Positions 44,529 to 54,859 of a DNA stretch of 64,000 nt are shown here, piece by piece. This stretch comes from Calliphora vicina (Eukaryota; Arthropoda; Insecta; Diptera; Calliphoridae). The stretch covers positions 113,782,226 to 113,846,225 of the forward strand of contig NC_088780.1 of assembly GCF_958450345.1 (NCBI RefSeq), read 5' to 3'. The first letter of the stretch is position 1; every line of letters begins with the position of its first letter. Below the pieces are notes generated by a model. It was not told where the DNA came from. It did no database searches and saw nothing but the letters and a program-made list of their open reading frames with translations. Both the position numbers and the translations under genes were made by a program.

Positions 44529-47500
44529 TTAGTATTTCGGATTATTCTTCAGCCGCAATGATCTTCTTAAGGGAACGGAATTACTTCTGTTGTTGTTTGG
44601 TTGAAGCATCTTCTTTGGCTGGTTGTTGTCTTGTTGCTGGTTGTTAAATTGTTGTTGATTGTTGTCTTGTAGTTGGTTGTTAAATTGTTGTTGATTGTTG
44701 TCATGTAGTTGGTTGTTAAATTGTTGTTGATTGTTGTCATGCAGTTGGTTGTTGAATTGTTGTTGTTGATTGTTGTCTTGTAGTTGGTTGTTAAATTGTT
44801 GTTGTTGATTGTTGTCTTGCTTATTGCTCGGACGGCCTCTTTTCCTGATTGGGTAAATTGGAGTTTCAGATTCGCCTTTATATGGAGTTAAAGCAGAGGT
44901 GTGCAGTGTTGCAAGTGGTACGTTTGGTGCATTTAATGCAGCTATAGTAAAACATGATGTACCTTTAGCTCCAATAACTATATATGGGCCATCTCTGCGA
45001 GGTGTGAATTTTGAAGTTATTCCATCTTTAGCTTTACTCAGTATATGCGTTGCTACCAGTACCTTATCACCAATTTTTATATCGTTTGGATGTTTGCGTT
45101 TTAGATCAGCAAAACTCTTATTTCGATCTTGCATTTTATATTGTGCTTCATTTGCAATTTCTAACGTATCTGCGAGCTTTAAGAGATGAGGAGTTATTTG
45201 AGGGATGAAATTCTCAGCTTTTACTATAGCTTTAAAATCAAAGTTTACTTCTGTTGGAGTTCTGAGTTCTCGGCCAAATGTTAGAAAAGCGGAAGAATAG
45301 CCTGTACTATCACATTTTGCTGTGTTCATAGAAAATCGTATGGCTGGTAACATGACGTTCCATTTTGTATGGTCTTTTCCTACACAAATTGAGAGTTGGG
45401 TTTTCAGGTCACGATTTTTCCTTTCTACTGGATTAGCCTCTGGGTGATATATCGCCGTAAATGTTTGCTTGATTCCCAAACAATATGTTAGTTTTTGCAT
45501 TAGAGCAGAAATGAATTGAGTTCCATTATCTGAATGTAATCTTCTAGGAATACCATATCTCAGAAATACTTCATTAAGAAGTGTTAGAGCACAGTTTTCA
45601 GCAGATGCTTCCTTTAATGCAAATAGTTCTACCCATCTACTACAAATATCTTCTACTATAAGGATCCATTGATATCCTTCTGCAGTTTTAGGCAAGGGAC
45701 CAAACAGATCTACTGCAATAATTTCAAACCTCTTATTGCTACTTTGTGTTTGTAATAATCCGCAAGGTTTCATGTTTGTAGGCTTGTACTTTTTACATTC
45801 ATCGCAAGATTTCACGTAGTTAGAAATGTCCGTTCTTATTCTAGACCAATAAAAGAGTGGAGTTATTCGGCATATGGTTTTATCTATTCCATAATGTCCA
45901 GACATTGGATCACTATGGTATTTGTTTAAAATTTGTTGACGATGTGATTGTGGTATAACCAATTGACCACTTTCAGAATCTTGATCTGCATTACATTTAT
46001 AAAGAATACCATCAATCATTATATATCCACGATTGGTGTATCTGGTGACATTTTCGTCGTTATTTTCAAATGATGATATAATAGTTTTCAAATCTTTATC
46101 TTCTAATTGAGCTTTACGAAACTCTTCTAAATCTTCTCGAGGGAAATCAATTTCTACTGCATTACAATCGCAGGATTCAATACATAATTTATTCGTACAT
46201 GGTGGTCTTGAAAGGGTATCAGCAACAACATTATGTTTTCCAGGTGTATAATTGAATGTCAAATTGAAACTTTGTAGTAATAAGGACCATCTTGCTAATC
46301 TTCCAGTCGGAGATTTTAATGTAAATAGCCATTTAAGTGGTTGGTGATCTGTAAAAACAGTTACTTTGGATCCTTCGATGTATCCTCTGAATTTTTGGAC
46401 AGCCCATACAACTGCTAGTGCTTCGCGTTCAGTGGTAGAATAATTTCTTTCAGCCTGAATCAAAAGTCGGCTTGCATATTCAATTGGATGTTCAGCTTTT
46501 TCCTCCCCCTGCAATAACACAGCCCCGATCGCATAATTGCTTGCATCAGTTCTGAGAATAAATGGTTCGTCTTCTTTAACTTGTTGTAGAATTGGTGGAG
46601 TTGTTAGTTTGTCTTTGAGTTTTAGAAAAGATTCATTTTCATTAGCTGACCATTTCCATACTGCATTCTTTTTGGTCAAATTTGAAAGAGGTTTTGATAT
46701 TTCCGCAAAATTTGGTATAAATCGTCTAAACCACGAACAAGTTTGTAAGAATGATATAAGTTGTTTGAGATTTTTGGGAGTTGGACGTTTCAAAATAGCT
46801 GTTGTCTTTTCAGGATCAATTTCAATTCCATTTACTGTTAAAATATGACCTAAGTATTTTACCTTGGGCTTGCAAAAATAACATTTTTCTTTATTTAGAT
46901 GAAATCCAATTGCTTTTAGCTTATTTAGAATGAGATCTAGATCAGATAAGTGAGTATTGAAATCTTTAGAACAAATAATAATATCATCTAAGTATGCTAG
47001 AATAAGAACATTTGGAAGGCTTGATTTTATCTTATCGATTACTCTTTGAAATGTTGCAGGAGCATTCTTGAGTCCAAAAGGCATTCTGTTGAAAACATAT
47101 ATTCCAAAAGGAGTAGTAAATGCAGTTTTTAACTTATCTTCCTCATTCATTTCAATTTGCCAGTATCCAGATTTTAAATCGATTGTTGACATATAAGGCG
47201 TAGTTTTGGCAGCATGTAATAGATCTTCCATTCTGGGTAAAGGGTAAGTATCGGTTACAGTTATGGTATTAAGTCTACGATAGTCGACGCAAAGGCGTAT
47301 TGAATTATCCTTTTTTGGTATTAAAACAACCGGAAAGGACCAGGGAGATTCCTTTTCTTCTATAATTCCTTTCGATAACATGTCGTTTAGTTCCATTTTT
47401 AATTTTTCTTTCATAGTAGGTGAAATTCTGTAAGGTGGGTTAGTTATAGGTGAATGATTTCCTGTATCAATTTTATGTTTAATTCCTATAATAGGGGAGC

Positions 47501-49334
47501 TAATATTTTCAAAAACACATTTATACGATTTCAAAAGTTTTATTAAATTTTCTTTGTCGTTTACATTTAAATTAGATTTTTCATTTTCACAAATATTAAA
47601 ATCGATGGCGTTTATGGGAAACGCTTTTATTAAAGGAGACTGCGAACTTGTTCTCTTCTTCTTCAATGGGGGAAATAAATCATCGTCCTTTTCCTTCGGC
47701 ATCTCAAAGTTTTGTGGCAATGCATCTTCGAAAATCTTCAGGATTCCTCTTGGCGAATAGTCATTTTGTGGAGAGTAAATTGATTTTAAAGTTGGTATAT
47801 TTTCTGAATCATTTTTGTTGTTAGATTCAAACCAGGACACAAAATTATTAATTTGGCAAACGTTGGATGAACTTGGTTTATCATCATTTATGTTGGCTTG
47901 GTTTAAATAAACTGCATCTTTAACCTTAGATGGTTTTGATTTAAATTCAAATATCTTAAGAGGTTCATCTTTATAATGCCAAGTTCTTTGGGCTAGATCC
48001 ATTACAATACCGGCTTGCTCCAAAAAGTCAATGCCGAGTAAGGTTCTATTATCTTTGGCCTTTGGAAGGCAAATGAAACGAATCCGCTTTAAGCGATTTC
48101 CAATAATAATGTCAACGATAGTTGAATACACATTCTCTTTTCGAGATATTCCATCAGCTAGGGTTATTTCCGCAAAGACTGACTGGAATTTAACTTTTTT
48201 CTCTATCAGCTGTTTGTACAGGAAATATCCAGCAATACTGGTTCTGGCAGCTGTATCCAGGTAAGCTTCACCTTTTAGACCACTTACATTAATTTCTACA
48301 GTTGGCACATTTCGACCCACAATATTTGTTTGGATGCTATGGAAATCCATTTCTTTTGGGCTTTCTAATACCGTTTTGTAGTTACATGTAGGGCAATTCG
48401 ACCTATAGAAACCTACAGCTCCACAACCATAGCAATTTATCTTGGTTTCTTCGGGTTTTTTCTTCTTCTCCATCTCTAGGCGTTTGTAGCAAACATCAGC
48501 CGTGTGGTTCTTCTTCCGACAAAAAGAGCATTTTACTTGGATATTGTCTTTTACCTCACTGGATCTTTTGAAGGATTGTGGATTGTTTTCATTATTTAAT
48601 AATTCGACATCACGAGCTTTCGAGAGCAAATCTTGGAAAGTTTCTATGCTTTCGCGAGCAATTTTTTCTCGTATTTGGATGTTTATTAATGAAAACACCA
48701 TGTTAATTTTAGTGCTTTCTGGAAGTCTTTCTTTCAGCTGAGCAAATAGACGTCTTTTCCTGCAAATGAAGCTATCTATAGACTCAGACAACTTCTGTTT
48801 GTCCTGAAAGATTTCCGCAAATATTCTCCAATCTGGTTTAGGCGGAGCAAAGGCAGTACGTAAGAGTTCTATAGCTTCATCGAAATTGTTAGCCTCATGC
48901 TTCACACCTTGCCACCATGACGATGCGTAACCTTCAAGCAATAAAGGTAAACTAATTAGGGCCATTTGGTCAGAAATATGTTCAGCTTCCTTGAATACTA
49001 AAATTGTTGCAATAAAATCTTCTACTTTCGACGTACTACGGCCACCATTAAAACGGGCACTACAGGAGCTAAATGTCGTTTTAATCTCTTGACGAACTTG
49101 TAGCGAGCCTAGGAGGTCAGAAAATTGACGTTCTGTCAAGTTAATGTTCATGGGAGCATTGGGAACGGATGTTGGTGTTGGGTTGGTTCCATTTGGAGCA
49201 GAAGAACTTTGCTTAATGCTAGTACTACTGGTTTGCCTATTCATAGAAGAATTTGTAGGAACCACAGGGGTCGAAACATTATTTGTTTTTTGCATTTCAG
49301 CAATATTCATCGAATTCATAGTTGATCTCGGCAT
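44529..49334 (-). CDS. Gag-Pol polyprotein of the gypsy-type element
   Basis: 1601 codons without a stop or frameshift, so gag and pol are fused. Gag fills about 1-265. Zinc knuckles are at 269-282 (CX2CX4HX4C) and 301-314, where the His is replaced by Phe. The aspartic protease has DTA at 360-362 instead of the common DTG/DSG. Reverse transcriptase runs about 630-800 with YLDD at 781-784. RNase H starts near 925 (TDAS). Integrase has an HHCC finger (H1140, H1147, C1177, C1180) and catalytic D1209, D1269 and E1304 (35 residues between the last two). After a GPY-like module (about 1449) there is an AT-hook-like RKRGRP at 1497-1502, then a Gln/Asn-rich repeat tail (1505-1572) and a basic end. 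The encoded machinery copies and integrates the element. Confidence 0.96.
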   Translation of the reverse strand: MPRSTMNSMNIAEMQKTNNVSTPVVPTNSSMNRQTSSTSIKQSSSAPNGTNPTPTSVPNAPMNINLTERQFSDLLGSLQVRQEIKTTFSSCSARFNGGRSTSKVEDFIATILVFKEAEHISDQMALISLPLLLEGYASSWWQGVKHEANNFDEAIELLRTAFAPPKPDWRIFAEIFQDKQKLSESIDSFICRKRRLFAQLKERLPESTKINMVFSLINIQIREKIARESIETFQDLLSKARDVELLNNENNPQSFKRSSEVKDNIQVKCSFCRKKNHTADVCYKRLEMEKKKKPEETKINCYGCGAVGFYRSNCPTCNYKTVLESPKEMDFHSIQTNIVGRNVPTVEINVSGLKGEAYLDTAARTSIAGYFLYKQLIEKKVKFQSVFAEITLADGISRKENVYSTIVDIIIGNRLKRIRFICLPKAKDNRTLLGIDFLEQAGIVMDLAQRTWHYKDEPLKIFEFKSKPSKVKDAVYLNQANINDDKPSSSNVCQINNFVSWFESNNKNDSENIPTLKSIYSPQNDYSPRGILKIFEDALPQNFEMPKEKDDDLFPPLKKKRTSSQSPLIKAFPINAIDFNICENEKSNLNVNDKENLIKLLKSYKCVFENISSPIIGIKHKIDTGNHSPITNPPYRISPTMKEKLKMELNDMLSKGIIEEKESPWSFPVVLIPKKDNSIRLCVDYRRLNTITVTDTYPLPRMEDLLHAAKTTPYMSTIDLKSGYWQIEMNEEDKLKTAFTTPFGIYVFNRMPFGLKNAPATFQRVIDKIKSSLPNVLILAYLDDIIICSKDFNTHLSDLDLILNKLKAIGFHLNKEKCYFCKPKVKYLGHILTVNGIEIDPEKTTAILKRPTPKNLKQLISFLQTCSWFRRFIPNFAEISKPLSNLTKKNAVWKWSANENESFLKLKDKLTTPPILQQVKEDEPFILRTDASNYAIGAVLLQGEEKAEHPIEYASRLLIQAERNYSTTEREALAVVWAVQKFRGYIEGSKVTVFTDHQPLKWLFTLKSPTGRLARWSLLLQSFNLTFNYTPGKHNVVADTLSRPPCTNKLCIESCDCNAVEIDFPREDLEEFRKAQLEDKDLKTIISSFENNDENVTRYTNRGYIMIDGILYKCNADQDSESGQLVIPQSHRQQILNKYHSDPMSGHYGIDKTICRITPLFYWSRIRTDISNYVKSCDECKKYKPTNMKPCGLLQTQSSNKRFEIIAVDLFGPLPKTAEGYQWILIVEDICSRWVELFALKEASAENCALTLLNEVFLRYGIPRRLHSDNGTQFISALMQKLTYCLGIKQTFTAIYHPEANPVERKNRDLKTQLSICVGKDHTKWNVMLPAIRFSMNTAKCDSTGYSSAFLTFGRELRTPTEVNFDFKAIVKAENFIPQITPHLLKLADTLEIANEAQYKMQDRNKSFADLKRKHPNDIKIGDKVLVATHILSKAKDGITSKFTPRRDGPYIVIGAKGTSCFTIAALNAPNVPLATLHTSALTPYKGESETPIYPIRKRGRPSNKQDNNQQQQFNNQLQDNNQQQQFNNQLHDNNQQQFNNQLHDNNQQQFNNQLQDNNQQQFNNQQQDNNQPKKMLQPNNNRSNSVPLRRSLRLKNNPKY
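44600..44830 (-). repeat. Minisatellite coding for a Gln/Asn-rich tail
   Basis: Five to six units of about 33-36 bp read DNNQQQFNNQLQ or close variants on the minus strand. Unit length varies by whole codons (QQQ or QQQQ), so the frame is kept. This lies after the integrase and is not part of a standard gypsy pol. Confidence 0.9.
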
Positions 49335-49702
49335 CCTTCTGAAAACCCTTCTTATAACTCCTTCAAATTAACCACGCTCTTTATCTTATGCTTATTAGAG
49401 ATAATTTTCTCTTAAAAAAATCTCTTAATATTATTTATTAAACAAACGTGACTGATGTAAAAACAACGCATATACTTTTGAAGAGAGTTATAGTTGTGAT
49501 GAATTTAAAAAAAGTAGCAAAATTGGAGAAAAAAACACCGTTTTATAGCAACAACACTTCAGGCAGATGATAATCAAAGAAACAAATATCGTTGACAACA
49601 ACAACAACTACTGCAGCTTTTGGTTTCTATAAAGTTCTTCTTCCAATTGTTTTTTTTTTAAATTTATTTTGCAAAAATTTGTCCAATATTTATTGGAATT
49701 TT
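49335..49702 (-). other. 5' leader of the LTR element
   Basis: Untranslated sequence between the primer binding site and the gag ATG. Contains CAA/ACA-rich strings and no other frame. Confidence 0.6.
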
Positions 49703-49715
49703 ACGTTGGGCGCCA
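49703..49715 (-). other. Primer binding site, tRNA-Lys type
   Basis: Minus-strand TGGCGCCCAACGT lies 2 nt inside the 5' LTR and is complementary to the 3' end (ACGTTGGGCGCCA) of insect tRNA-Lys with CCA added. This match is from remembered tRNA sequence. Confidence 0.8.
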
Positions 49716-49717
49716 GT

Positions 49718-50364
49718 TGTAATAAAGTACATTTACTTTATTAAGGGGGTTTTATTATTTTATAAAATTTATTTAAATTATAACTAGGTCAAACAAGGCT
49801 GAAGCCAGTGTTCGTCCGTAGTTTTGTTAGTCACAGTAGCCTTAAGGTCTTCCTGCGACAGAACAATTATTAATTTATTATTTTTTTAATTTTTAGTTTA
49901 AATCAAACTACCCGCTTTGTATTTTAAAAGTTCTTTATTATTCAAGCGTTAGTTCATGAATGATAATAACTTGCATGTGCAATGACCTTATTTGATTTTA
50001 GTCAAATCATACAGTCGTCTAGTACATAAATAATGAAAATAATACAAAAACAAATCAGTACAAATAATAATGAGTGTGAGAGCGAATGATCAATAATACT
50101 CTTTTAGTGATGAATATTTGGTTAATGATTATTGATTACAAAATGATTATGGTTACATTGTTAGGGTGTCCGGTACATAAATAAAAACAAAACAAGTAGT
50201 CACTGGTAATAATTGAATAAAATAATGAATTAAATTTAAGAAAGTAAACAATAATAATGACATATAATTAACAAAATTGTAAATAATAAAGAAATGCAAA
50301 TGATTTTAGGTTTTAGTAATAAAATAATAATTCAATATAAAGATATGTAATCTAGGCTGCTACA
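49718..50364 (-). repeat. 5' LTR (relative to element)
   Basis: Second 647-bp LTR, TG...CA ends, followed by TAAC (50365-50368). Presumably carries the element's promoter. Confidence 0.95.
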
Positions 50365-50756
50365 TAACTCATTTAACCATGGTACAATTATTAGAGAGAG
50401 TTTCCAATATTCACCCCTAAGCGTCAAACTATGTATATATTTAATTACGTAACTTTTTTTTAATTTGTTGAAATTAGTATACAATAATTTAAAAAATTAG
50501 TCTTTCTTCAATTATAAATCAATTTATGGTTGAAATTGAATTTTTTTGTAAGAAAAATTAAAATTCAATTATTTTTTTTTAGACATTTCCTTTCATATTT
50601 TTCATTTTCTATTAGTTGTGTTCGCGTAAATGATAATTTGTAATAATTTGTACAAATTATCACTGGAAGTTACGGGATTCCGTTCGTTTACTTTTAAAAA
50701 CTTGTAACGAGAGAGCAAGAGAGTGTTAAAAGTGACAGTTCGTAGATAGAAAACAT

Positions 50757-50797
50757 GATATTTTTTACTGGACATTTTTTGTCCAGTAAAAAATATC
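50757..50797. repeat. Perfect 18-bp stem hairpin
   Basis: GATATTTTTTACTGGACA, five T, then its exact reverse complement. The motif ACTGGATATTTTTTACTGG recurs at about 51184, so the hairpin arm derives from the element's own end sequence. Confidence 0.85.
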
Positions 50798-51001
50798 AAC
50801 ATAAAATTGTGTTTAAAACATGTGGTTGCAAATGTAAACAGGACTAAAAAGTTGAAAATTAATACAATTTACAAGTTTTGCAAAGAAAAGAAGTAAAATA
50901 ACCAAAAACAAACGTTTTAAATTGATTTATAATAAAATACAACTTATTTTTACAAATTGTTGTTCGCGTACTTTTTTGGATATTTTCTTAGATTGAGAGT
51001 A

Positions 51002-51155
51002 AAGCTGAATTCACCCATGAAACATTTTTTGTTCGGAACAATTTTTTTTTTATATTTAGTGAAGTCTCTCTCAAAAATAGAATGTCAAACTACATATAAA
51101 AAAAAAATTTTTCCGAACAAAAAATGTTTCTGAAACTCATGGGTGAATTCAGCTT
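51002..51155. mobile_element. Foldback MITE, AAGCTGAATTCACCCATG ends
   Basis: AAGCTGAATTCACCCATGA at 51002 pairs with TCATGGGTGAATTCAGCTT ending 51155. The pairing continues through AAACATTTTTTGTTCGGAA. Short centre without coding. Confidence 0.8.
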
Positions 51156-51449
51156 AATTTATTTTTACTCTCTAAAATAAAGTTACTGGATATTTTTTAC
51201 TGGAAAGTACGCGAACACACCTATTGTTTGACGTTATAGGGAATATATATTTGAGAACATACTATCTAATAATTGTACCTTGCTAGTACTGCCACGCATT
51301 TAACTACATTTTTTTATTGAAAACTATTATTGTGATAATATTGTTTATACGTTTTCAAATATTTTGCTTTCAATAAAATAAATAAATAAATAAATATTTG
51401 AAAAAAAAACTTCAAACCGAAAATCATTTAAGTTGTGGGTAATACGCTA

Positions 51450-51910
51450 ACCATAGAATAAACACATAGAACGGAAGGAGAGAGTAATGTATATTGAAAA
51501 ATTACTCTCTTTTCACACATACGGGTGATACAATAACAAAATACATGCAATACATTCTCATGAATTAGGTTTTTCACAACAGACTTAGGTTTTTGGCTCT
51601 CAGTTACCTATCTAGTTATTGTCTATGACGCTAACCTTTTTTAAATTTTTTGGAGTATGTATTGAACTGTATGCAATCTTTGAAAAATTCAAATATTTGC
51701 AACAAAATATGTACATGTGATCTGAATAAGATGAAAAACATAGAATAAACGCTTAGAACGGAAGGAGAGAGGAAAACAATTACTCTCTTTTCACGCATAC
51801 GGGTGATACAGAAACAAAATACATGCAATACATTCTCATGAATTAGGTTTTTCACAACAGACTTAGGTTTTTGGCTCTCAGTTACCTATCTAGTTGTTGT
51901 CTATGATGAA
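51450..51910. repeat. Direct duplication of about 170 bp
   Basis: Two copies (about 51455-51630 and 51738-51908) share AGAACGGAAGGAGAGAG, ATTACTCTCTTTTCAC.CATA, ACGGGTGATACA and a run to CTATCTAGTT.TTGTCTATGA with few differences. A diverged relative is at 9790-9905. No coding. Confidence 0.75.
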
Positions 51911-53058
51911 AAATATGATGCTATGATTGGCTATGATTAATTTTATTTCAGGAGTTTGTCTTATTATCGAGTATAACAGATAAAAAATATAATTTTTAGT
52001 AATAAATACTGATGCATGGCGATATTACTATTGTTTTCAGCGGAAATTATGATACCGAAAACGATAACATTGTTTTCTGGATAAACAATATCAGATATCA
52101 CCTATATGATATCGTTTGGTTTATTGGGTACATACTCGCATTATGAAATTAAACATGACGTAGTTTTTGTTATTGATTTTTTTTTGTTTTATAAATTTTT
52201 TATTAAGTTTATTGTTTTAAAAGATAGAGGCTTACGCCTGTAATTTTTGATGGCGTTATGAATTTATTAGGTCAAATAGACTCTCCTATTTACGAGGAAA
52301 CTTTAAATAATCAAAATCAACGATAAACAAAGTTTGCAAATCAAAAGTTTTATTCAAATTTACTAGATTGTAGTAAAATAAAAATTTCAAAAAAAAACCT
52401 GTACATTCCCTAATGCATATAAAGTATTTTTGCTGAATGTAGGGGTTGGCTTTTTGCAATTTTCTTTATATATTTGGCATTTACAGTCGGATCTTAAAGT
52501 ACGATATATCAATATTTTGTTCCAAAAAGACCAATATTTTGCTCTACATTTAACTACGATACTGCCTATTTGCAATATACGTAGAGATCTATGTGTATTT
52601 ATCTAAGGTCTATGCTAAATATGATATAACTGATTTTGGCAAAATTTTTGACATACCACCACGTGATGGCCAATGTTGTATAAGTAATGAAAATCATTTT
52701 TTTAGGTCACTTGGAATCAAAAACATCACGCACCAACAGCAATTTCTAAAATAAACCAAATTTTTTTTCACTGAAAAATTATATAAATAATTTCATTTTT
52801 TTTTTGCAAGTGTGACGAATACTTCCCTTATTTAAAAATTATTTTATTACATACAGTTGTTATTAAAATAAAATATATTGTATTTCGAAATAATTGAAAA
52901 TATTCAATGAAAAACTTTATTGCGTTTGGTGCGTGAACTTTTTTAACAACCGCGAAAAAATAATACTGTGGTTTTTCATATTTTTTAATGCTCTATCCGA
53001 CTATGCTATGCCAATTTGCAAAAATTGTCAATAGTTATATCTCTAATGTACATACATA
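51911..53058. other. Intergenic DNA
   Basis: No gene recognised. The stretch 52215-52305 is an inverted match of 9195-9285. GGTGCGTGA and CACGCACCA near 52935 and 52730 form a loose inverted pair with T-rich centre. The last bases TA (53057-53058) are the target of the Tc1 element. Confidence 0.5.
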
Positions 53059-54689
53059 CAGTGCCGAACTTAAGTATTGGCACAGGATGCCCATTGTACT
53101 TTAAGGTCTATTTAGAGGCATTATTGTAGAGATTTTTAATAAAAAAATATTTTTACCAGATAGACTGTTGAATTTCCTATAAAATATTACCTACTTCATT
53201 TCAACAATTTAATACCACTATTTATTAATAACAAAACAACATAAAAAATACTTCATTTCAATGAACAAAATTATTGGCACACTTCATTAAAAGCTAAAAA
53301 AACATTTGATTTAGGAAGCAACATTGCAAAATTTAGTATATAGTTGCAAGTGATTTTTGCTTTATAACTGCCTCGAGTAGCTTAGGCATGAATCCACCAA
53401 CTTGTTTGTGATATCTGACCCAATACTTTGCCCTTCTTCAACTAATTCCTTTTTCACTCGCTTATCTAGCTCTTCCCACAGATGCTCTATTGGGTTGAGA
53501 TCCGGAGATTGTGGATGGTGTGGTAGGGCATGCGAAATATTGTATAAAAGCCACATACGTCCAGTATAGGCTGAATTTTTGGGGTCATTGTCATTTTGAA
53601 AAGTGAAAGAAAATGGTAAAATTAACTTTTCTGCACTTTTTCTGAGGTGTATCCATATATTTCACTTTGTCCATTATTTCGTCAATGAACACCAGCTCTC
53701 CAACCCCTGCAGCGGACATACAACCCCACACAATTACCTCTCCAGCACCATGTTTTACTGTTGAAGCAATATTTTGTTTTTCCAGCTCTTTATTGGGTTT
53801 TCTCCATACCGTTTGACGGCCATCAGAGCGAAAATTATTAATTTTGCTTTCATCAGAGAGTAGCACTTGGTGCTAAAAATCATGTGGCTTATGTAAATTC
53901 CTAAACGGCATATTCTAAACGCTTATTTCGGCTCACAGATGAAATAAATGGTTTAGTCTAGCAATACGACAACTATAGTTTGTCTTCTGGAGCATTCTTC
54001 TGGCTATTGCTGCGTGAACTTCTTTCCCAAACTCTTCTTTAATCTCTGCAGCAACCTCTGTTAAAGATATTTTTGGACATAACATGACCTTTTTGATTAT
54101 ATGGCAGCATTTACGCTCACTTAAGTATCTAGGACGACCTGTATGTTTAGCACTTTCAATTGTTGATGCTCCCTTAAAACGTTGCGCGATAATCCGAATT
54201 GTAAAACGGCTCCTTTCCATAATCTCTACAATCTCAGCATACGATTTTCCTTGATTGTGCAAGTGAAAAATGATTTTGCGCTCAGATTCTGTTGTTTCCA
54301 TTTTTTTGTTAGATATTTTCATCAAAATTAATAATTATTGTGCAAATTTTTTACAAATTGACATTAACAGTTTTAGAAACGAAAACTGTTAAATAAAAGA
54401 AGATAAAATGGCATTTTCTATGAACAAAAAGTGGATAGATTGATAAAATTTGAAGAATCTGGTTAAGTGTGCCAATAGTTTTGTTCGACGGAATTGGGGA
54501 ATTTTTCGTCTTTTTATTATTAGTAAATAATATTGCAAAATTGTTGAAATAAAGTTGGTGGTATTTTGTAGGAAATTCATCAATCTATCTGATAAATATA
54601 TTTTTTTATTAAAAATGTCAACAATATGGCCTTTAAATCGATCTTAAAGTACAATGAGCATCCTGTGCCAATACTTAAGTTTGGCACTA
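53059..54689 (-). mobile_element. Tc1-like transposon, end-to-end but inactive
   Basis: Inverted ends of about 140 bp start CAGTGCCGAACTTAAGTATT (left) and CT-variant TAGTGCCAAACTTAAGTATT (right, read inward), with TA on both sides. Length 1631 bp is normal for Tc1-like elements. It encodes one transposase on the minus strand, broken at several points. Confidence 0.9.
53362..54325 (-). pseudogene. Tc1-like transposase, frameshifted
   Basis: The N-terminal frame (54325-53933) has a helix-turn-helix region (ESERKIIFHLHNQGKSYAEI, TGRPRYLSERKCC). The middle (53866-53591) has LLSDESKINNFRSDGRQTVW, HGAGEVIVWGCMS. The C-terminal frame (53556-53362) has HPQSPDLNPIEHLWEELDKR. The catalytic D...D...E positions are all visible (SDES, NDNDPK, IEHLWE). 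Damage includes stops within 53867-53932 (one a TAG in place of the Trp before HQVLLSDES) and a deletion between the middle and last parts. So the copy cannot make a full enzyme. Confidence 0.92.
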
Positions 54690-54859
54690 TATGTCTATTT
54701 GAAAGTAGATGAAAAGTTCTTTATTATAGACATTTGAATTTAATAAACAAATTTTAGTTAGTTGTCTATAAAGTATCAAAGGAAAATGCCCGTTTTATTT
54801 ATTGTATATAAAACTACTTCACTTATAATATAAATAATAACTATGTACCTATACTAAAA

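Larger units (their letters stand above)
43835..50364 (-). mobile_element. Ty3/gypsy LTR retrotransposon, structurally intact
   Basis: 6530 bp with two 647-bp LTRs (43835-44481 and 49718-50364), TG...CA ends and a 4-bp target duplication TAAC (43831-43834 and 50365-50368). The LTRs appear identical by eye, which implies a very recent insertion. Next to the 5' LTR is a primer site matching the 3' end of tRNA-Lys (49703-49715), and next to the 3' LTR a purine tract. One continuous gag-pol frame, no env. The copy may be mobile; its activity cannot be shown from sequence. Confidence 0.95.
50617..51219. mobile_element. Composite inverted-repeat element, TGTGTTCGCGTA ends
   Basis: TGTGTTCGCGTA at 50617-50628 is inverted at 51208-51219. 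A third, similar end (TGTTCGCGTACTTTTTTGGA) starts near 50961, so a shorter unit 50961-51219 may be nested. A perfect 18-bp hairpin is at 50757-50797 and a foldback at 51002-51155. No coding content. Confidence 0.6.

Noticed and set aside
43835..50364. Endogenous retrovirus with env
   Set aside because: Only about 47 bp lie between the gag-pol stop and the 3' LTR, so there is no room for an envelope gene; it is a plain LTR retrotransposon.
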